A DNA stretch of 64,000 nucleotides from positions 170,977-234,976 of the forward strand of contig NZ_JH636434.1 in assembly GCF_000255655.1 (NCBI RefSeq), in the 5' to 3' direction. A model generated the notes under the pieces. It saw only the letters and a program-made list of their open reading frames with translations, was not told the DNA's origin and did not search any database. The stretch's first letter is position 1. Each line of letters opens with the position of its first letter. Below, piece by piece: positions 27,302 to 38,378 of this stretch. The stretch is from Schlesneria paludicola DSM 18645 (lineage in GTDB: Bacteria > Planctomycetota > Planctomycetia > Planctomycetales > Planctomycetaceae). A program made the position numbers and the translations under genes.

Positions 27302-27427
27302 CAACAAGTCCGTGTTCAGCGATCCAAGCAAGATTGAAGGCAAAGGGCCCTGCCTTCATGGAGGCATTTGAGCAGCCTATTGATACCACGGGGGCTCGCT
27401 CCGTACCGAGTCAAATACACCAGGGTA

Positions 27428-27465
27428 ACCGTTCACAATCCCCCTCACTTCGGACTGTGAGCGGT
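27428..27465. repeat. Hairpin sharing ends with the 23533-23679 element
   Basis: ACCGTTCACA at 27428-27437 pairs with TGTGAGCGGT at 27456-27465 with one wobble; CTCAC and GTGAG inside can pair alternatively. The right half (CCCCCTC-CTTCGG-C-GTGA-CGGT) matches the right end of the element at 23533-23679. It lies between convergent genes and may also slow transcription, but no U-tract follows. Confidence 0.5.
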
Positions 27466-27469
27466 ACAA

Positions 27470-27484
27470 CACCATGACATCGTG
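27470..27484. repeat. Near-palindromic 15-mer, copy 3
   Basis: CACCATGACATCGTG, five bases after the hairpin at 27428-27465 and 168 bases after the channel gene. Identical in its 15-base core to the copy at 25160. Confidence 0.55.
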
Positions 27485-27528
27485 AAAAACAAGGCCCCCT
27501 CCCCCTTTCCCCCGATATCACCGGACGA

Positions 27529-28122
27529 CTAGCGAGTCACGGACGTCTCTCGACGATTGCGATACAAGCCCATATCGATGACGTTGCACATGTCGTCCAG
27601 ATTCAATCCCACGTTGAGAAACGCTTCGATTTCCGCCACAACAGGTCCCGTCTCCAGCACGATCCGATTGTAATCGACGTTCAGCACCGAAAAGTTTGGC
27701 TGTAGTGCCAACCATTTGTCGGTGCGGGCCAGCTCAGCTTTGAACACCGCGGCCATTTGCTCGTCAGCAACGTGATCGTCCAAATCTTCTCGTTTGAGCA
27801 TTGTACGCTGTGAAGCAAGCACTTCACTGATCTCGCGTCGCATCATCAAGACTCGATAGTGATTCGTCGCAGGCAGATCGTACAGCAGTCGATAAACCAT
27901 CTTGACGGCGTGCCCTGGCGCTTTCGCTAACCACGATGGATCCTGCTTGGTTCGTTTGACGGGCTCGAATTCGTAGTAGCCCGCAGGATTATCTTCGTTT
28001 GCGATGCGAATATGATCGATGAGCGGAGGAAGGCCCCCCGCTTCCAGCATTCGCATCATCATGGATGTGCCGGAACGAGGAAGCCCGCTTACGATCGTAA
28101 TGACCTCATTAGTTGTGTGCAT
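27529..28122 (-). CDS. Short sulfotransferase-family protein
   Basis: A 197-residue protein with the 5'-phosphosulfate-binding loop of PAPS-dependent sulfotransferases, SGLPRSGTSMM, right at the N-terminus, then DNPAGYYEFEPVK and YRVLMMRREISEVLASQ, which resembles the 3'-phosphate-binding region. It is shorter than the usual 250-300 residues but complete, and the pattern recalls compact sulfotransferase-like proteins. It would transfer sulfate from PAPS to a hydroxyl or amine; acceptor unknown. The ATG at 28122 has GTGGAG seven bases upstream. It stands alone on the minus strand, convergent with the channel gene. A role in tailoring a lipid or polysaccharide is possible but not shown. Confidence 0.75.
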   Translation of the reverse strand: MHTTNEVITIVSGLPRSGTSMMMRMLEAGGLPPLIDHIRIANEDNPAGYYEFEPVKRTKQDPSWLAKAPGHAVKMVYRLLYDLPATNHYRVLMMRREISEVLASQRTMLKREDLDDHVADEQMAAVFKAELARTDKWLALQPNFSVLNVDYNRIVLETGPVVAEIEAFLNVGLNLDDMCNVIDMGLYRNRRETSVTR

Positions 28123-28735
28123 GCGATGTCTCCACAAAGAAATTGTCGTTGAGGGCTATAGTGCCATTGGAATGGTGATCGAAGTCACGGGAACTGGCGC
28201 TGGCCAGATTCGAAAACGCGGTGATGATGGTGGTAATGTTATTGCGCATTCCAAGGTGCCTGACTTGTTTGCTTTAACAGGCAACGAGGGAATCTTTAGG
28301 ATGGACGATGCGGTCTGATTTGATGGGCTGCAGGCGATCAGATTCATGGAATACAGTTCGCTGCGAATGACCTGAATTCATAGATGAATCGCGGCAGAGT
28401 GCCTCTGGTCGTGTAGATAAACAAAACTAGCCACGGTGCGCCAGCGATGTCAACAACGATTTTTGGGTCAATGACCTGATTTCGGGATCTTGGATTTGAA
28501 ATATGAGAAACGGGGATTTTGGTTCAGACAACGTCGTGATGTTTTCGAATTTGGGCGGAGCCAATCCCCATATTTCAACGGGCCACGATCTTTGATCCGC
28601 TCACCCCTCGGACGACTGTTGCACGATCAGAATGAGTCTGACATCATCCCCGCGTGAATTAGGCCTGCCGTCAACTTATGGAAGCAATGTCGATCTAACG
28701 ATGCTTCGCGGAAACCAATCACGAATGCAGGATTG
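28123..28735. other. Divergent intergenic stretch with an 79-bp inverted repeat
   Basis: About 610 bases between divergent genes, so promoters for both are expected here. GAAATATG plus GGGGATT on the left (28498-28518, interrupted by six bases) is complementary to AATCCCCATATTTC at 28563-28576, giving a stem with a roughly 45-base loop. No coding frame looks real. Confidence 0.5.
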
Positions 28736-30202
28736 ATGCGGATGTGGCGACGATCTGATCGGTGCGACGAATCGATCGCCGCGAGATGTGTGGGGTTCTT
28801 ACTCGTGGTGCTGGCAAATCACTCGACCTCTGGTGCTGATTACGTGAATCCAATCTTTGGCGAAGAACGGCAGATAACACGCGGTGCCGGTGGACGCATT
28901 CTCACAAACACGGGGGTCTGGTCGCCCGACAGCCAGTGGCTGATTTATGACGTCCGCTCGGACCCCGCAGGAGACAAGTTCGACGGTGCACGCATTGAAG
29001 CGGTGCATGTCGAATCGGGGGATGTGCGAGTCGTCTACGAGTCTCAGAACGGAGCGAAGTGCGGGGTCGCAACGTATCATCCTCATCAACCGTTCGTCGT
29101 ATTCATTCTGGGGCCCGAACATCCCACCGCTGACTGGAGGTACGGACCGAATCATCGACAGGGTGTTGTCGTGGATACTCGAAGACCGGGAGTGTATTCG
29201 CGACTGGATGCCCGAGATCTCGTTGCGCCGCCGACTCCCGGTGCCCTGCGCGGGGGAAGCCATGTTCACGTCTGGGACTCGGACGGAGACTGGGTCGCCT
29301 TCACATATAATGACGCCCTGACGGAACCCGGACTACGCGACATTGGTGTGGCGGTCCCGAATCAGAAGGTGCAGGTCAAACCAGGACACCCGCGGAATCA
29401 TGACGCCGACTGGTTCTGTACCCTGGTCACTCAGACTGTTCCCAACCCACGTCCTGGCTCGGACGAAATCAAACGAGCCAACGAGGAAGGCTGGATTGGA
29501 AACCGCGGCTACGTTCGCGCCGACGGGACACGCCAGCAGCGCTCCATCGCGTTCCAGGGCCAGGTCGTCACGCAAGCCGGGCTGGAGGTGACGGAAGTCT
29601 TTGTGGTCGACCTTCCCGATCAACTGCCCGTCGATGTCTCGAAGCTCAATCAACTCACCGGGGCAGGACGTCTAGAAACACTGCCAGGGGTGAGTCAGCG
29701 CCGTTTAACGCGAACGGCCGATCGTCGTTTTCCGGGGCTTCAAGGGACTCGACACTGGTTGCGCAGCGCACCGGACGGTTCTCGAATTGCCTTCCTGATG
29801 AAAGATGACACGGGTGTTTCGCAGATCTGGACGGTCTCCCCCGCAACGGGTGAGATGAAACAACTGACACGAAATGCCTTTGACATCAGCTCTGCCATGT
29901 CCTGGAGCCGTAATGGTCGTTGGATCGCCCACAGTATGGCAGGCCATGTCTGCCTGACAGATTCGCGAACAGGAGAAACGCGTCCGATAACCAAGCAATC
30001 CGCAGAGTCGGATGTGGAAGCCGAACTCAAGCCTGCATTGCCGCATCCTTTGGGCGAAGTTCGAAAAGAGGCCAGCGTCATTTCCCCCGATGGTTTGCAG
30101 ATCGCCTTCGTGCGATCAAAGGGAGACGGCGATGCGACGACAAACCAAATCTGCGTGATTGACCTCGATGCGTCCCTGAACGGAACGGATCGACATCAAT
30201 AG
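28736..30202 (+). CDS. DUF3748 (YidR-like) beta-propeller protein, secreted
   Basis: A 488-residue TolB-like propeller. The body closely follows the pattern I remember for E. coli YidR: LTNTGVWSPDSQWLIYDVR, GGSHVHVWDSDGDWVAFTYND, PGSDEIKRANEEGWIGN, VVQRRLT-like VSQRRLTRT, the RHWLR segment, IAFLMKDDTGVSQIW and MKQLTRNAFDISSAMSW. These PD40-type blades (SPDSQW, APDGSRIAF, SPDGLQIAF) suggest a periplasmic or surface propeller that binds carbohydrate or protein; the family has no proven function. An N-terminal hydrophobic segment (CVGFLLVVLANHSTSGA) looks like a signal peptide, which fits a secreted form. The ATG at 28736 is used; another ATG follows two codons later and a TTG precedes it. Confidence 0.85.
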   Translation: MRMWRRSDRCDESIAARCVGFLLVVLANHSTSGADYVNPIFGEERQITRGAGGRILTNTGVWSPDSQWLIYDVRSDPAGDKFDGARIEAVHVESGDVRVVYESQNGAKCGVATYHPHQPFVVFILGPEHPTADWRYGPNHRQGVVVDTRRPGVYSRLDARDLVAPPTPGALRGGSHVHVWDSDGDWVAFTYNDALTEPGLRDIGVAVPNQKVQVKPGHPRNHDADWFCTLVTQTVPNPRPGSDEIKRANEEGWIGNRGYVRADGTRQQRSIAFQGQVVTQAGLEVTEVFVVDLPDQLPVDVSKLNQLTGAGRLETLPGVSQRRLTRTADRRFPGLQGTRHWLRSAPDGSRIAFLMKDDTGVSQIWTVSPATGEMKQLTRNAFDISSAMSWSRNGRWIAHSMAGHVCLTDSRTGETRPITKQSAESDVEAELKPALPHPLGEVRKEASVISPDGLQIAFVRSKGDGDATTNQICVIDLDASLNGTDRHQ

Positions 30203-30383
30203 GGTGGATCACTTGTCGAATCGCGACCGTTTCGGACGATGATCTCGAACGGCTTGCTGAACGCTGGTCAGACCGATAGCTTGGCGATTGCCTGGACGCC
30301 GATTCAGTGCTGTCCGGCACGAAGTGATTCAATCACACCATCCTCTCTTGCATCGGCCAATTCATCAAAGCGAGCCCATTCAC

Positions 30384-31220
30384 ATGGCATACGAACAGAT
30401 TCTGTACGACGTGTCGGAACGGATTGCCACGCTCACCCTGAACCGGCCCGATCGGTTGAACGCGTGGACTCCGGTCATGGAGTCGGAGGTCTTTGAAGCG
30501 CTCAAGCAGGCGGATTGCGATCCCGGCGTACGCGTCATCATTCTGACCGGCGCAGGTCGCGGATTCTGTGCGGGCGCCGACCTGCAGAGTCTTGACGCCG
30601 TCTCAACAGGTGGTGACGTCTTGACGCAGCTGAAGGCGCAGCTCGCGGCGGGGCCGGGCGAGTTGTCTCAGCCAGACGTTCGTGCGGATTTTCGAAAGAC
30701 GTACTCGTACTTCCCAGCAATTTCGAAGCCGATCATCGGGGCACTCAACGGGCCAACAGTCGGCTTGGGGTTTGCCATTTCGCTTTACTGTGACCTGCGA
30801 TTTGCATCCGACCAGGCGAAGTTCAGCACGGCATTCTCACGTCGCGGGCTGATTGCAGAGCACGGTATCAGTTGGATGCTGCCGCGGTTGATCGGCATGG
30901 CAAACGCCCTGGATCTTCTCTACTCCGCGCGACTTATTGACTCGGCAGAAGCTCTTCGGATGGGTTTGATCAGCCGAGTGATGCCTCAATCTGAATTCCT
31001 GGCCGAAGTCCGCAGCTACGCGCGCGAACTGGCGGATAAGGTCTCGCCGCGGTCACTGCGTGTGATGAAACGACAGGTTTACGAAGCGCAGTTTCAGACA
31101 TTGGAGGTCGCGATTGATGTCGCGAATGAGGAGATGCTGAAAAGCTTTCAGTGTGACGACTTCAAAGAAGGCGTGGCGCACTTTGTGAACAAACGACCAC
31201 CGAACTTCACGGGAAATTGA
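30384..31220 (+). CDS. Enoyl-CoA hydratase/isomerase family protein
   Basis: A 278-residue crotonase-fold protein. The oxyanion-hole segments are RGFCAGADLQ (with VIILTGAG before it) and GPTVGLGFAISLYCDLRFA. A catalytic-type Glu is present in RRGLIAEHGISW, the position of the second acid of enoyl-CoA hydratases, while the first acid position is not obvious, as in several isomerase-like members. The C-terminal helix MKRQVYEAQ is typical. It probably hydrates or isomerises an enoyl-CoA; it is not adjacent to other beta-oxidation genes. I start at the ATG at 30384, which begins the fold directly with AYEQILYDV; an upstream in-frame extension is rich in His/Pro and not family-like. Confidence 0.88.
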   Translation: MAYEQILYDVSERIATLTLNRPDRLNAWTPVMESEVFEALKQADCDPGVRVIILTGAGRGFCAGADLQSLDAVSTGGDVLTQLKAQLAAGPGELSQPDVRADFRKTYSYFPAISKPIIGALNGPTVGLGFAISLYCDLRFASDQAKFSTAFSRRGLIAEHGISWMLPRLIGMANALDLLYSARLIDSAEALRMGLISRVMPQSEFLAEVRSYARELADKVSPRSLRVMKRQVYEAQFQTLEVAIDVANEEMLKSFQCDDFKEGVAHFVNKRPPNFTGN

Positions 31221-33284
<2,064 letters not shown>

Positions 33285-33443
33285 GCCGTTGTGCTGTTCG
33301 TTCGCGAATGCGGGGCAACCTTGGCCAGTCGCCGGATGTCCCGCAATGTGCCAGTTCGCTATTTTCGCTGTCTGCGGATGACTGAATCGATCGCAGACTT
33401 TTCGATACGGAATTCCTCCAACGAAACGCAGGAGATGTCAACG

Positions 33444-33734
33444 ATGAAATTGAAGCCTTTGGATGATCGTGTTGTTGTCGAACCGCTGACCGCCGAAGAA
33501 AAGACCGCTGGCGGCATCGTGCTGCCAGATACCGCCAAGGAAAAGCCCCAGCGCGGAAAGGTGATCGCCGTCGGTCCCGGTCGGTTGCTCGACAGTGGTG
33601 AACGATCACCAATCGCCGTCGCGATTGGCGATGAAGTCCTGTTCGCGAAGTACGGCGGGACCGAAATCGAAGTCGACAAGAAGGATATCAAGATCCTGCG
33701 CGAGTCGGACATTCTCGCCAAGGTGATCGCCTGA
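33444..33734 (+). CDS. groES: Co-chaperonin GroES
   Basis: A 96-residue lid of the chaperonin cage. It begins [14 protein letters not shown] and carries the mobile loop [23 protein letters not shown], then [18 protein letters not shown] and [12 protein letters not shown], all standard for the family. The ATG at 33444 is preferred over one at 33435 because GGAG at 33431-33434 then has normal spacing. It lies between two groEL genes, so either could use it as partner. A strong terminator follows 28 bases after the stop, so groES is the end of the first chaperonin transcript. Confidence 0.97.
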   Translation: MKLKPLDDRVVVEPLTAEEKTAGGIVLPDTAKEKPQRGKVIAVGPGRLLDSGERSPIAVAIGDEVLFAKYGGTEIEVDKKDIKILRESDILAKVIA

Positions 33735-33762
33735 TTACGGACGAAGTCGCAACTGACTCGAG

Positions 33763-33806
33763 CGGTTCATGCGAGGACCGAAAACTGTCTCGCATGAACC
33801 GTTTTT
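33763..33806 (+). terminator. Rho-independent terminator after groES
   Basis: A perfect 13-bp stem (CGGTTCATGCGAG with CTCGCATGAACCG) with a 13-base loop, followed by TTTTT. It separates groEL1-groES from groEL2. Confidence 0.9.
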
Positions 33807-33877
33807 GAAGTCCATTCCGTTGCGGACGTCCTTGCATACGAATTTTCGCATACTCATTTTTCCACAGGAGCCCCGTC

Positions 33878-35494
33878 GTGGCTAAGCAACTGTTGTTTGA
33901 AGATCGTGCACGCATCAAGTTGTTGCATGGCGTGGAAACGCTGGCAAAGGCTGTTGCCGTGACGATGGGTCCAACTGGACGTAACGTCATCATCGACAAA
34001 TCGTTCGGCAACCCCGTCGTTACCAAGGACGGCGTCACGGTTTCGAAAGAAGTCGAACTCGAAGACCCATACGAGAACATGGGCGCGAAGCTCGTCAACG
34101 AAGTCGCTTCGAAGACCAGCGACGTCGCCGGCGACGGGACGACAACCGCAACGGTTCTTGCTCGATCGATTTACAGCGAAGGGCTTCGCAGCCTGACACT
34201 CGGTGCAAATCCCACCGTGGTCCGCAAGGGAATCGAAAAGGCCGTCGATGCGGCGATCGCGTTCGTCGAAAAGATGGCGAAGCCTGTCGAAAAGAAGGAA
34301 GAGATCGCTCAGATCGGTTCGATCTCGGCCAACAACGACCGCGTCGTGGGCGACTTGATCGCGGATGCGATGGAAAAGGTCGGCCGTGATGGCGTGATCA
34401 CCGTTGAAGAAGGTAAGGGAAACACCACGACGCTCGAACTGGCCGAAGGGCTTCAGTTCGATAAGGGTTACATCTCCCCCTACTTCGTCAACAGCCCGGA
34501 ATCGATGCAGTGCGTCCTGGAAGACTGCTACATCCTGCTGTTCGAAAAGAAGATCTCCAGCCTGCGTGAATTCGTTCCGCTGCTCGAGAAGGTGGCCCAG
34601 CGCAGCAAGCCGTTGCTCGTCGTCGCAGAAGACGTTGACAGCGAAGCATTGACGGCACTGGTCGTCAACAAGTTGCGTGGCGTCCTCAACATTTGTGCCG
34701 TAAAGGCACCTGGCTTCGGCGATCGCCGCAAGGCCATGATGGGTGATATGGCCGTGCAGACGGGCGGCACGCTGATTTCCGAAGACCTCGGAATCAAGCT
34801 GGAAGCCGTGGAACTGTCACAACTTGGCCGCGCCAAGAAAGTGGAAGTCACCAAGGACACCTGCACGATCATCGACGGCGCTGGCGACAAAGAGCAGATT
34901 AAGGCTCGTGTTGATCAGATTCGTCGACAGATCGAAGCGACCGAGAGTGAATACGATCGCGAAAAGTTCCAGGAACGATTGGCCAAGATGACCGGCGGTG
35001 TCGCCATCATTTCGGTCGGAGCGGCCACGGAAGCAGAAATGAAGCAGACGAAGGCCCGCATGGAAGACGCATTGCATGCGACCCGTGCCGCCGTCGAAGA
35101 AGGGATTCTGCCCGGTGGTGGTGTTGCATTGCTGCGAGCCATCACCGCGGTCAATGAAGTCAAGGCGAAGGGCGACGAGAAGATCGGCGTTCACATCATC
35201 GCCAAGGCTCTAGAAGGCCCGATTCGACAGATCGTCGCAAACTGCGGTCTGGACGGCAGCGTGATCGCGGACGAAGTCCGCGGCATGCCGACGAACACGG
35301 GTTATGATGCCAATGCCGGCAAGTACGTCGATATGTACAAGGCCGGGATCATCGATCCCGCAAAGGTTGTGAAGAGTGCACTTCGCAACGCATCGTCGAT
35401 CGCTGGCCTGATGCTGACCACTCAGGTTCTCGTGACACGTAGCGAAGATACCGATGGTAAGGCAAAGTCCAAGGTCGAAGGTTCGGTTCGATAA
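33878..35494 (+). CDS. groEL: Chaperonin GroEL, copy 2 (no GGM tail)
   Basis: A 538-residue second chaperonin subunit. All core motifs are present: [82 protein letters not shown] and [10 protein letters not shown]. The C-terminus ends in a Lys/Ser-rich [14 protein letters not shown] stretch and lacks the GGM repeats and His cluster of copy 1, so its cage interior and possibly its clients differ. GTG start with CAGGAG upstream. A terminator separates it from groES, so it must have its own promoter in the preceding 70 bases or depend on read-through. Paralogous, diverged groEL copies are known in several planctomycetes. Confidence 0.96.
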   Translation: MAKQLLFEDRARIKLLHGVETLAKAVAVTMGPTGRNVIIDKSFGNPVVTKDGVTVSKEVELEDPYENMGAKLVNEVASKTSDVAGDGTTTATVLARSIYSEGLRSLTLGANPTVVRKGIEKAVDAAIAFVEKMAKPVEKKEEIAQIGSISANNDRVVGDLIADAMEKVGRDGVITVEEGKGNTTTLELAEGLQFDKGYISPYFVNSPESMQCVLEDCYILLFEKKISSLREFVPLLEKVAQRSKPLLVVAEDVDSEALTALVVNKLRGVLNICAVKAPGFGDRRKAMMGDMAVQTGGTLISEDLGIKLEAVELSQLGRAKKVEVTKDTCTIIDGAGDKEQIKARVDQIRRQIEATESEYDREKFQERLAKMTGGVAIISVGAATEAEMKQTKARMEDALHATRAAVEEGILPGGGVALLRAITAVNEVKAKGDEKIGVHIIAKALEGPIRQIVANCGLDGSVIADEVRGMPTNTGYDANAGKYVDMYKAGIIDPAKVVKSALRNASSIAGLMLTTQVLVTRSEDTDGKAKSKVEGSVR

Positions 35495-35546
35495 TCTGAA
35501 CCGGACGAATCGACTTGTCCGATCTGGATAATGAATGACAATGATC

Positions 35547-35574
35547 GAGCCGCCGGAGCATTCTCCGGCGGTTC
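35547..35574 (+). terminator. Terminator-like hairpin after groEL2
   Basis: A 12-bp GC-rich stem with a CATT loop (GAGCCGCCGGAG with CTCCGGCGGTTC, one G-T pair) 53 bases after groEL2. The following bases are only partly T-rich, so termination may be incomplete and dnaJ could be reached. Confidence 0.6.
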
Positions 35575-35630
35575 GTTGTCTATGTGGGGCGGCGTGTTTC
35601 TGTCGGCCAGGGACTTGGAGCGGAGCCGTG

Positions 35631-36770
35631 ATGGCGACCAAGCGTGATTTTTATGAAGTTCTGGGTGTTGCCAAGTCGGCGTCGGACGACGAGATCAAGC
35701 GCGCCTATCGTAAGCTTGCCGGAAAGTACCATCCGGATCGAAACCCAGGTGATGCGTCCGCGGTGACGGCATTCAAAGAGGCCGCCGAAGCGTTCGATAT
35801 CCTGAGCAACCCCGACAAGCGAGCCCGCTACGATCGATTCGGCCATGCCGGCGTCGAAATGGGGGCCGGTGGCGGAGGTGGTTTTCAGGACGTCGGAGAT
35901 ATCTTCGAAGCCTTCGGAGACATGTTTGGCGACATTTTCGGCGGCGGTGGGCGCCGCCAGGGCGGTGGTCCGCGGCCACGAAAAGGCGACAGCCTTCAGA
36001 CGTCGCTGACCATCGAACTTTTGGACGCCGCCGTCGGTTGCACCCGAGAGATCGAAATCGAAAAGCATGTCTCGTGCGTCACCTGCAATGGCTCAGGAGC
36101 CAAGCCGGGGACGCAACCGGTCAAATGCGACTACTGCGATGGCCGAGGGCAGGTCATTCAATCGCAGGGCTTTTTTCGCGTTCAGACGACCTGTCCGTCA
36201 TGTCGCGGACGCGGAACGTCAATCCGAGAGAAGTGCCCTGATTGCCGTGGCCAACGTGTGATCAGCCAGTCCAGCAAGCTGGAAGTGAAAGTCCCCGCCG
36301 GAATTGATAACGGAATGCAACTGGTGCTTCGCGGTGAGGGCGAAGTCGGCGAAAGTGGCGGTCCACCGGGAGATCTTTACGTCGACATTCGCGTGAAGAC
36401 GCATCCGTTGTTCAACCGCGATGGACGCAACTTGATGTGTGACGTGCCGATCACGTTTGCTCAAGCCGCTCTCGGAACCCAGCTCGATATTCCAATTCTG
36501 ACGGGAAAACACAACATTACGGTTCCGCCCGGAACCCAACCGGGCGAAGTCTTTCGGCTGAAAAGCCAGGGAATGCCCGATCCCCACGGCGGACCACGCG
36601 GTGATCTGCTCGTTCAGTTTCATGTTGAAGTGCCTAAGAAACTCAACAAGAAGCAGGAAGAACTGCTGCGGCAGCTCGCGGAACTGGATGACAAGCAGGT
36701 TTCACCGCAGCGTAAGACGTTTTTTGACTCATTGAAAACATTCTTTTCCAAGGACGAAGAGGCGGAATGA
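35631..36770 (+). CDS. dnaJ: Chaperone DnaJ (Hsp40)
   Basis: A 379-residue type I J-protein. The J-domain occupies residues 1-70 with the HPD motif in [12 protein letters not shown] Gly/Phe-rich region follows (about 78-115). The zinc region has four Cys repeats: [24 protein letters not shown] and CPDCRGQR, the last lacking the usual second Gly. Two beta-sandwich client-binding domains and a dimerising C-terminus end the protein. It delivers clients to DnaK and stimulates its ATPase; dnaK is not in the window. Start at the ATG at 35631, since upstream in-frame codons run through the preceding hairpin. grpE follows on the same strand. Confidence 0.97.
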   Translation: MATKRDFYEVLGVAKSASDDEIKRAYRKLAGKYHPDRNPGDASAVTAFKEAAEAFDILSNPDKRARYDRFGHAGVEMGAGGGGGFQDVGDIFEAFGDMFGDIFGGGGRRQGGGPRPRKGDSLQTSLTIELLDAAVGCTREIEIEKHVSCVTCNGSGAKPGTQPVKCDYCDGRGQVIQSQGFFRVQTTCPSCRGRGTSIREKCPDCRGQRVISQSSKLEVKVPAGIDNGMQLVLRGEGEVGESGGPPGDLYVDIRVKTHPLFNRDGRNLMCDVPITFAQAALGTQLDIPILTGKHNITVPPGTQPGEVFRLKSQGMPDPHGGPRGDLLVQFHVEVPKKLNKKQEELLRQLAELDDKQVSPQRKTFFDSLKTFFSKDEEAE

Positions 36771-36931
36771 GCAAAGGATGAGGCACGTCAAAAGATCATA
36801 ATCAGGGTGTCGGTCGCAATTGGAACCGGTCCCATGATGCCTGCCCAGATCGACACTGCCTCTGCCTTTTGCACGACGTTGTCAGCAACAGCATTCCGTC
36901 ATTCGAATATCGCTCAAAAGGATTCATAAAA

Positions 36932-37453
36932 ATGACCGAACCCAAAGACGAAACCACCCCCGCTGATGCCTCTGCCCCCGCCACGCTCAAAGAGCAACTG
37001 CAGGCGGCCAATGAAGAGCGTGATCAGTTCAAGGATAAGTGGGCCCGCGCCATGGCGGATCTCGAGAACTTCCGCAAACGCGTTTATCGTGAGATGGACG
37101 ACGAGCGCAAGTACCAGGCCGCACCGATTCTGAAATCGCTATTGCCAGTTTTCGACGGCCTCGACCGTGCCATCTTTGCGGCATCGCAGGCGAAGAACTT
37201 TGATGACCTTCTGAATGGCGTGCAATTGACGCTCAAGCAGTGGGAATCGATTCTGGCGGGCCATGGAGCAAAGCCGATCACTGCGGTTGGACAACCATTC
37301 GATCCGAACCTTCACGAAGCGATCAGTCAGGTTCCGTCAGCCGACCATCCACCGATGACCGTCCTGAACGATGTTGAGCGTGGATATACGTTGCATGACC
37401 GCGTGATTCGGCCAAGTAAGGTTGTGGTCTCTGCGGCCCCGCCGACTGAGTAG
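36932..37453 (+). CDS. grpE: Nucleotide exchange factor GrpE
   Basis: A 173-residue DnaK exchange factor. The N-terminal half is a long charged coiled coil (LKEQLQAANEERDQFKDKW) with the conserved ADLENFRKRVYRE, a four-helix region with LLPVFDGLDRAI, and the compact beta domain with FDPNLHEAISQV and VIRPSKVVVS. It opens DnaK to release ADP. The start at 36932 follows AAAAGG by about ten bases. dnaJ lies 161 bases upstream; the pair together with the groE genes forms a heat-shock locus. Confidence 0.96.
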   Translation: MTEPKDETTPADASAPATLKEQLQAANEERDQFKDKWARAMADLENFRKRVYREMDDERKYQAAPILKSLLPVFDGLDRAIFAASQAKNFDDLLNGVQLTLKQWESILAGHGAKPITAVGQPFDPNLHEAISQVPSADHPPMTVLNDVERGYTLHDRVIRPSKVVVSAAPPTE

Positions 37454-37498
37454 CTGCTGTTGTGGTGACGGCTTGAGTTGCGCGAGATTGGCGGGCAA

Positions 37499-37553
37499 TT
37501 GACCGACGGACAATTCCGCCTTGTCGTCGGTCAACTCGCTTGAAACGGCGAGT
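37499..37553. terminator. Tandem hairpins between convergent genes
   Basis: TTGACCGACG (37499-37508) pairs with CGTCGGTCAA (37525-37534), and ACTCGC pairs with GCGAGT just after it (37534-37553). They lie between the grpE and methyltransferase stops. No T-run follows on either side, so a role as terminator is tentative. Confidence 0.4.
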
Positions 37554-37605
37554 GCCAGATCTTGCCCGAAGCGGATGATGTTCTGAAGCCGCGCTGATCG
37601 AATTG

Positions 37606-38352
37606 TCAGTTCAGCGGCTTCCGCCCGACGAATCGATAGTAGGGCGCTCGAACAAATGGCAAATAGGGAACCTTGCCTCGCTCTTGGTTCAGCGACACGG
37701 TTTCGAAGTGGCTCTGCAGATAAGGAATGTGGTCTGGGTTCAGGAACACATTGTCGTTGGCGAACCACGCCTGCCATAGCGTTCGTGTCGACCAGCCATG
37801 CTTGATCAGCCCCTCTGCGGGCCATTTCCGGGCAACGAAGAAATCCACAACGCCGAATGTTCCACCAGGTTTCAGGATTCGCAGCGCGTGATCCATGGCC
37901 AAAAACCAGTCAGGAATCATCGTGAGCGAGTACGAGCAGGTGACGACGTCTGCGGAACCCTCGGGCGGGACAAATTGCGTCGCATCGCCGTGAACGGCGT
38001 GGACGTTGTTCCAGCCCCGCGCCTGAATCCGCTGTTCTGCGACTTTCAAGAGCGAGGATGAAAGGTCGATCAGATAGGCGTTTGAGAATTCACTCAGCCG
38101 GGGGCCCCAGTTCTCGGCGTTCTCACCGGTTCCGGCTCCCAGATCGACCCAGACGCCGCCCGCGGGGGCGGGCAGCGATTGAAACAGTTGCTCGCGTCCA
38201 TGCAGCAGGCGTTTGCGAAATGAATCGTATCCCGCTGCCTGGCCGGAATAGAAATTCTCAAGCCGTTCTTCATGGGTCTGGCCGCGACCACCCGTCACGG
38301 CCATGTGCCAAATGATTTTCAGATCATTAAAAAAACCGCCCGAGTTTGCCAC
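37606..38352 (-). CDS. BtaB-like lipid N-methyltransferase
   Basis: A 248-residue class I methyltransferase. Motif I is [13 protein letters not shown], followed by [31 protein letters not shown] and [15 protein letters not shown]. The pattern before motif I ([22 protein letters not shown]) and after it ([21 protein letters not shown]) is that of the methyltransferase half of Bta1/BtaB, which converts diacylglyceryl-homoserine to the phosphorus-free betaine lipid DGTS. No BtaA partner is in the window, so the substrate could instead be another amino lipid such as ornithine lipid. I use a GTG at 38352 preceded by AAAGGA at nine bases; an ATG at 38436 would overlap the upstream gene by 58 bases. 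It follows the secreted-protein gene by 26 bases. Confidence 0.75.
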   Translation of the reverse strand: MANSGGFFNDLKIIWHMAVTGGRGQTHEERLENFYSGQAAGYDSFRKRLLHGREQLFQSLPAPAGGVWVDLGAGTGENAENWGPRLSEFSNAYLIDLSSSLLKVAEQRIQARGWNNVHAVHGDATQFVPPEGSADVVTCSYSLTMIPDWFLAMDHALRILKPGGTFGVVDFFVARKWPAEGLIKHGWSTRTLWQAWFANDNVFLNPDHIPYLQSHFETVSLNQERGKVPYLPFVRAPYYRFVGRKPLN

Positions 38353-38378
38353 AGACTCTGGTCCTTTAAGGTTTCCCG

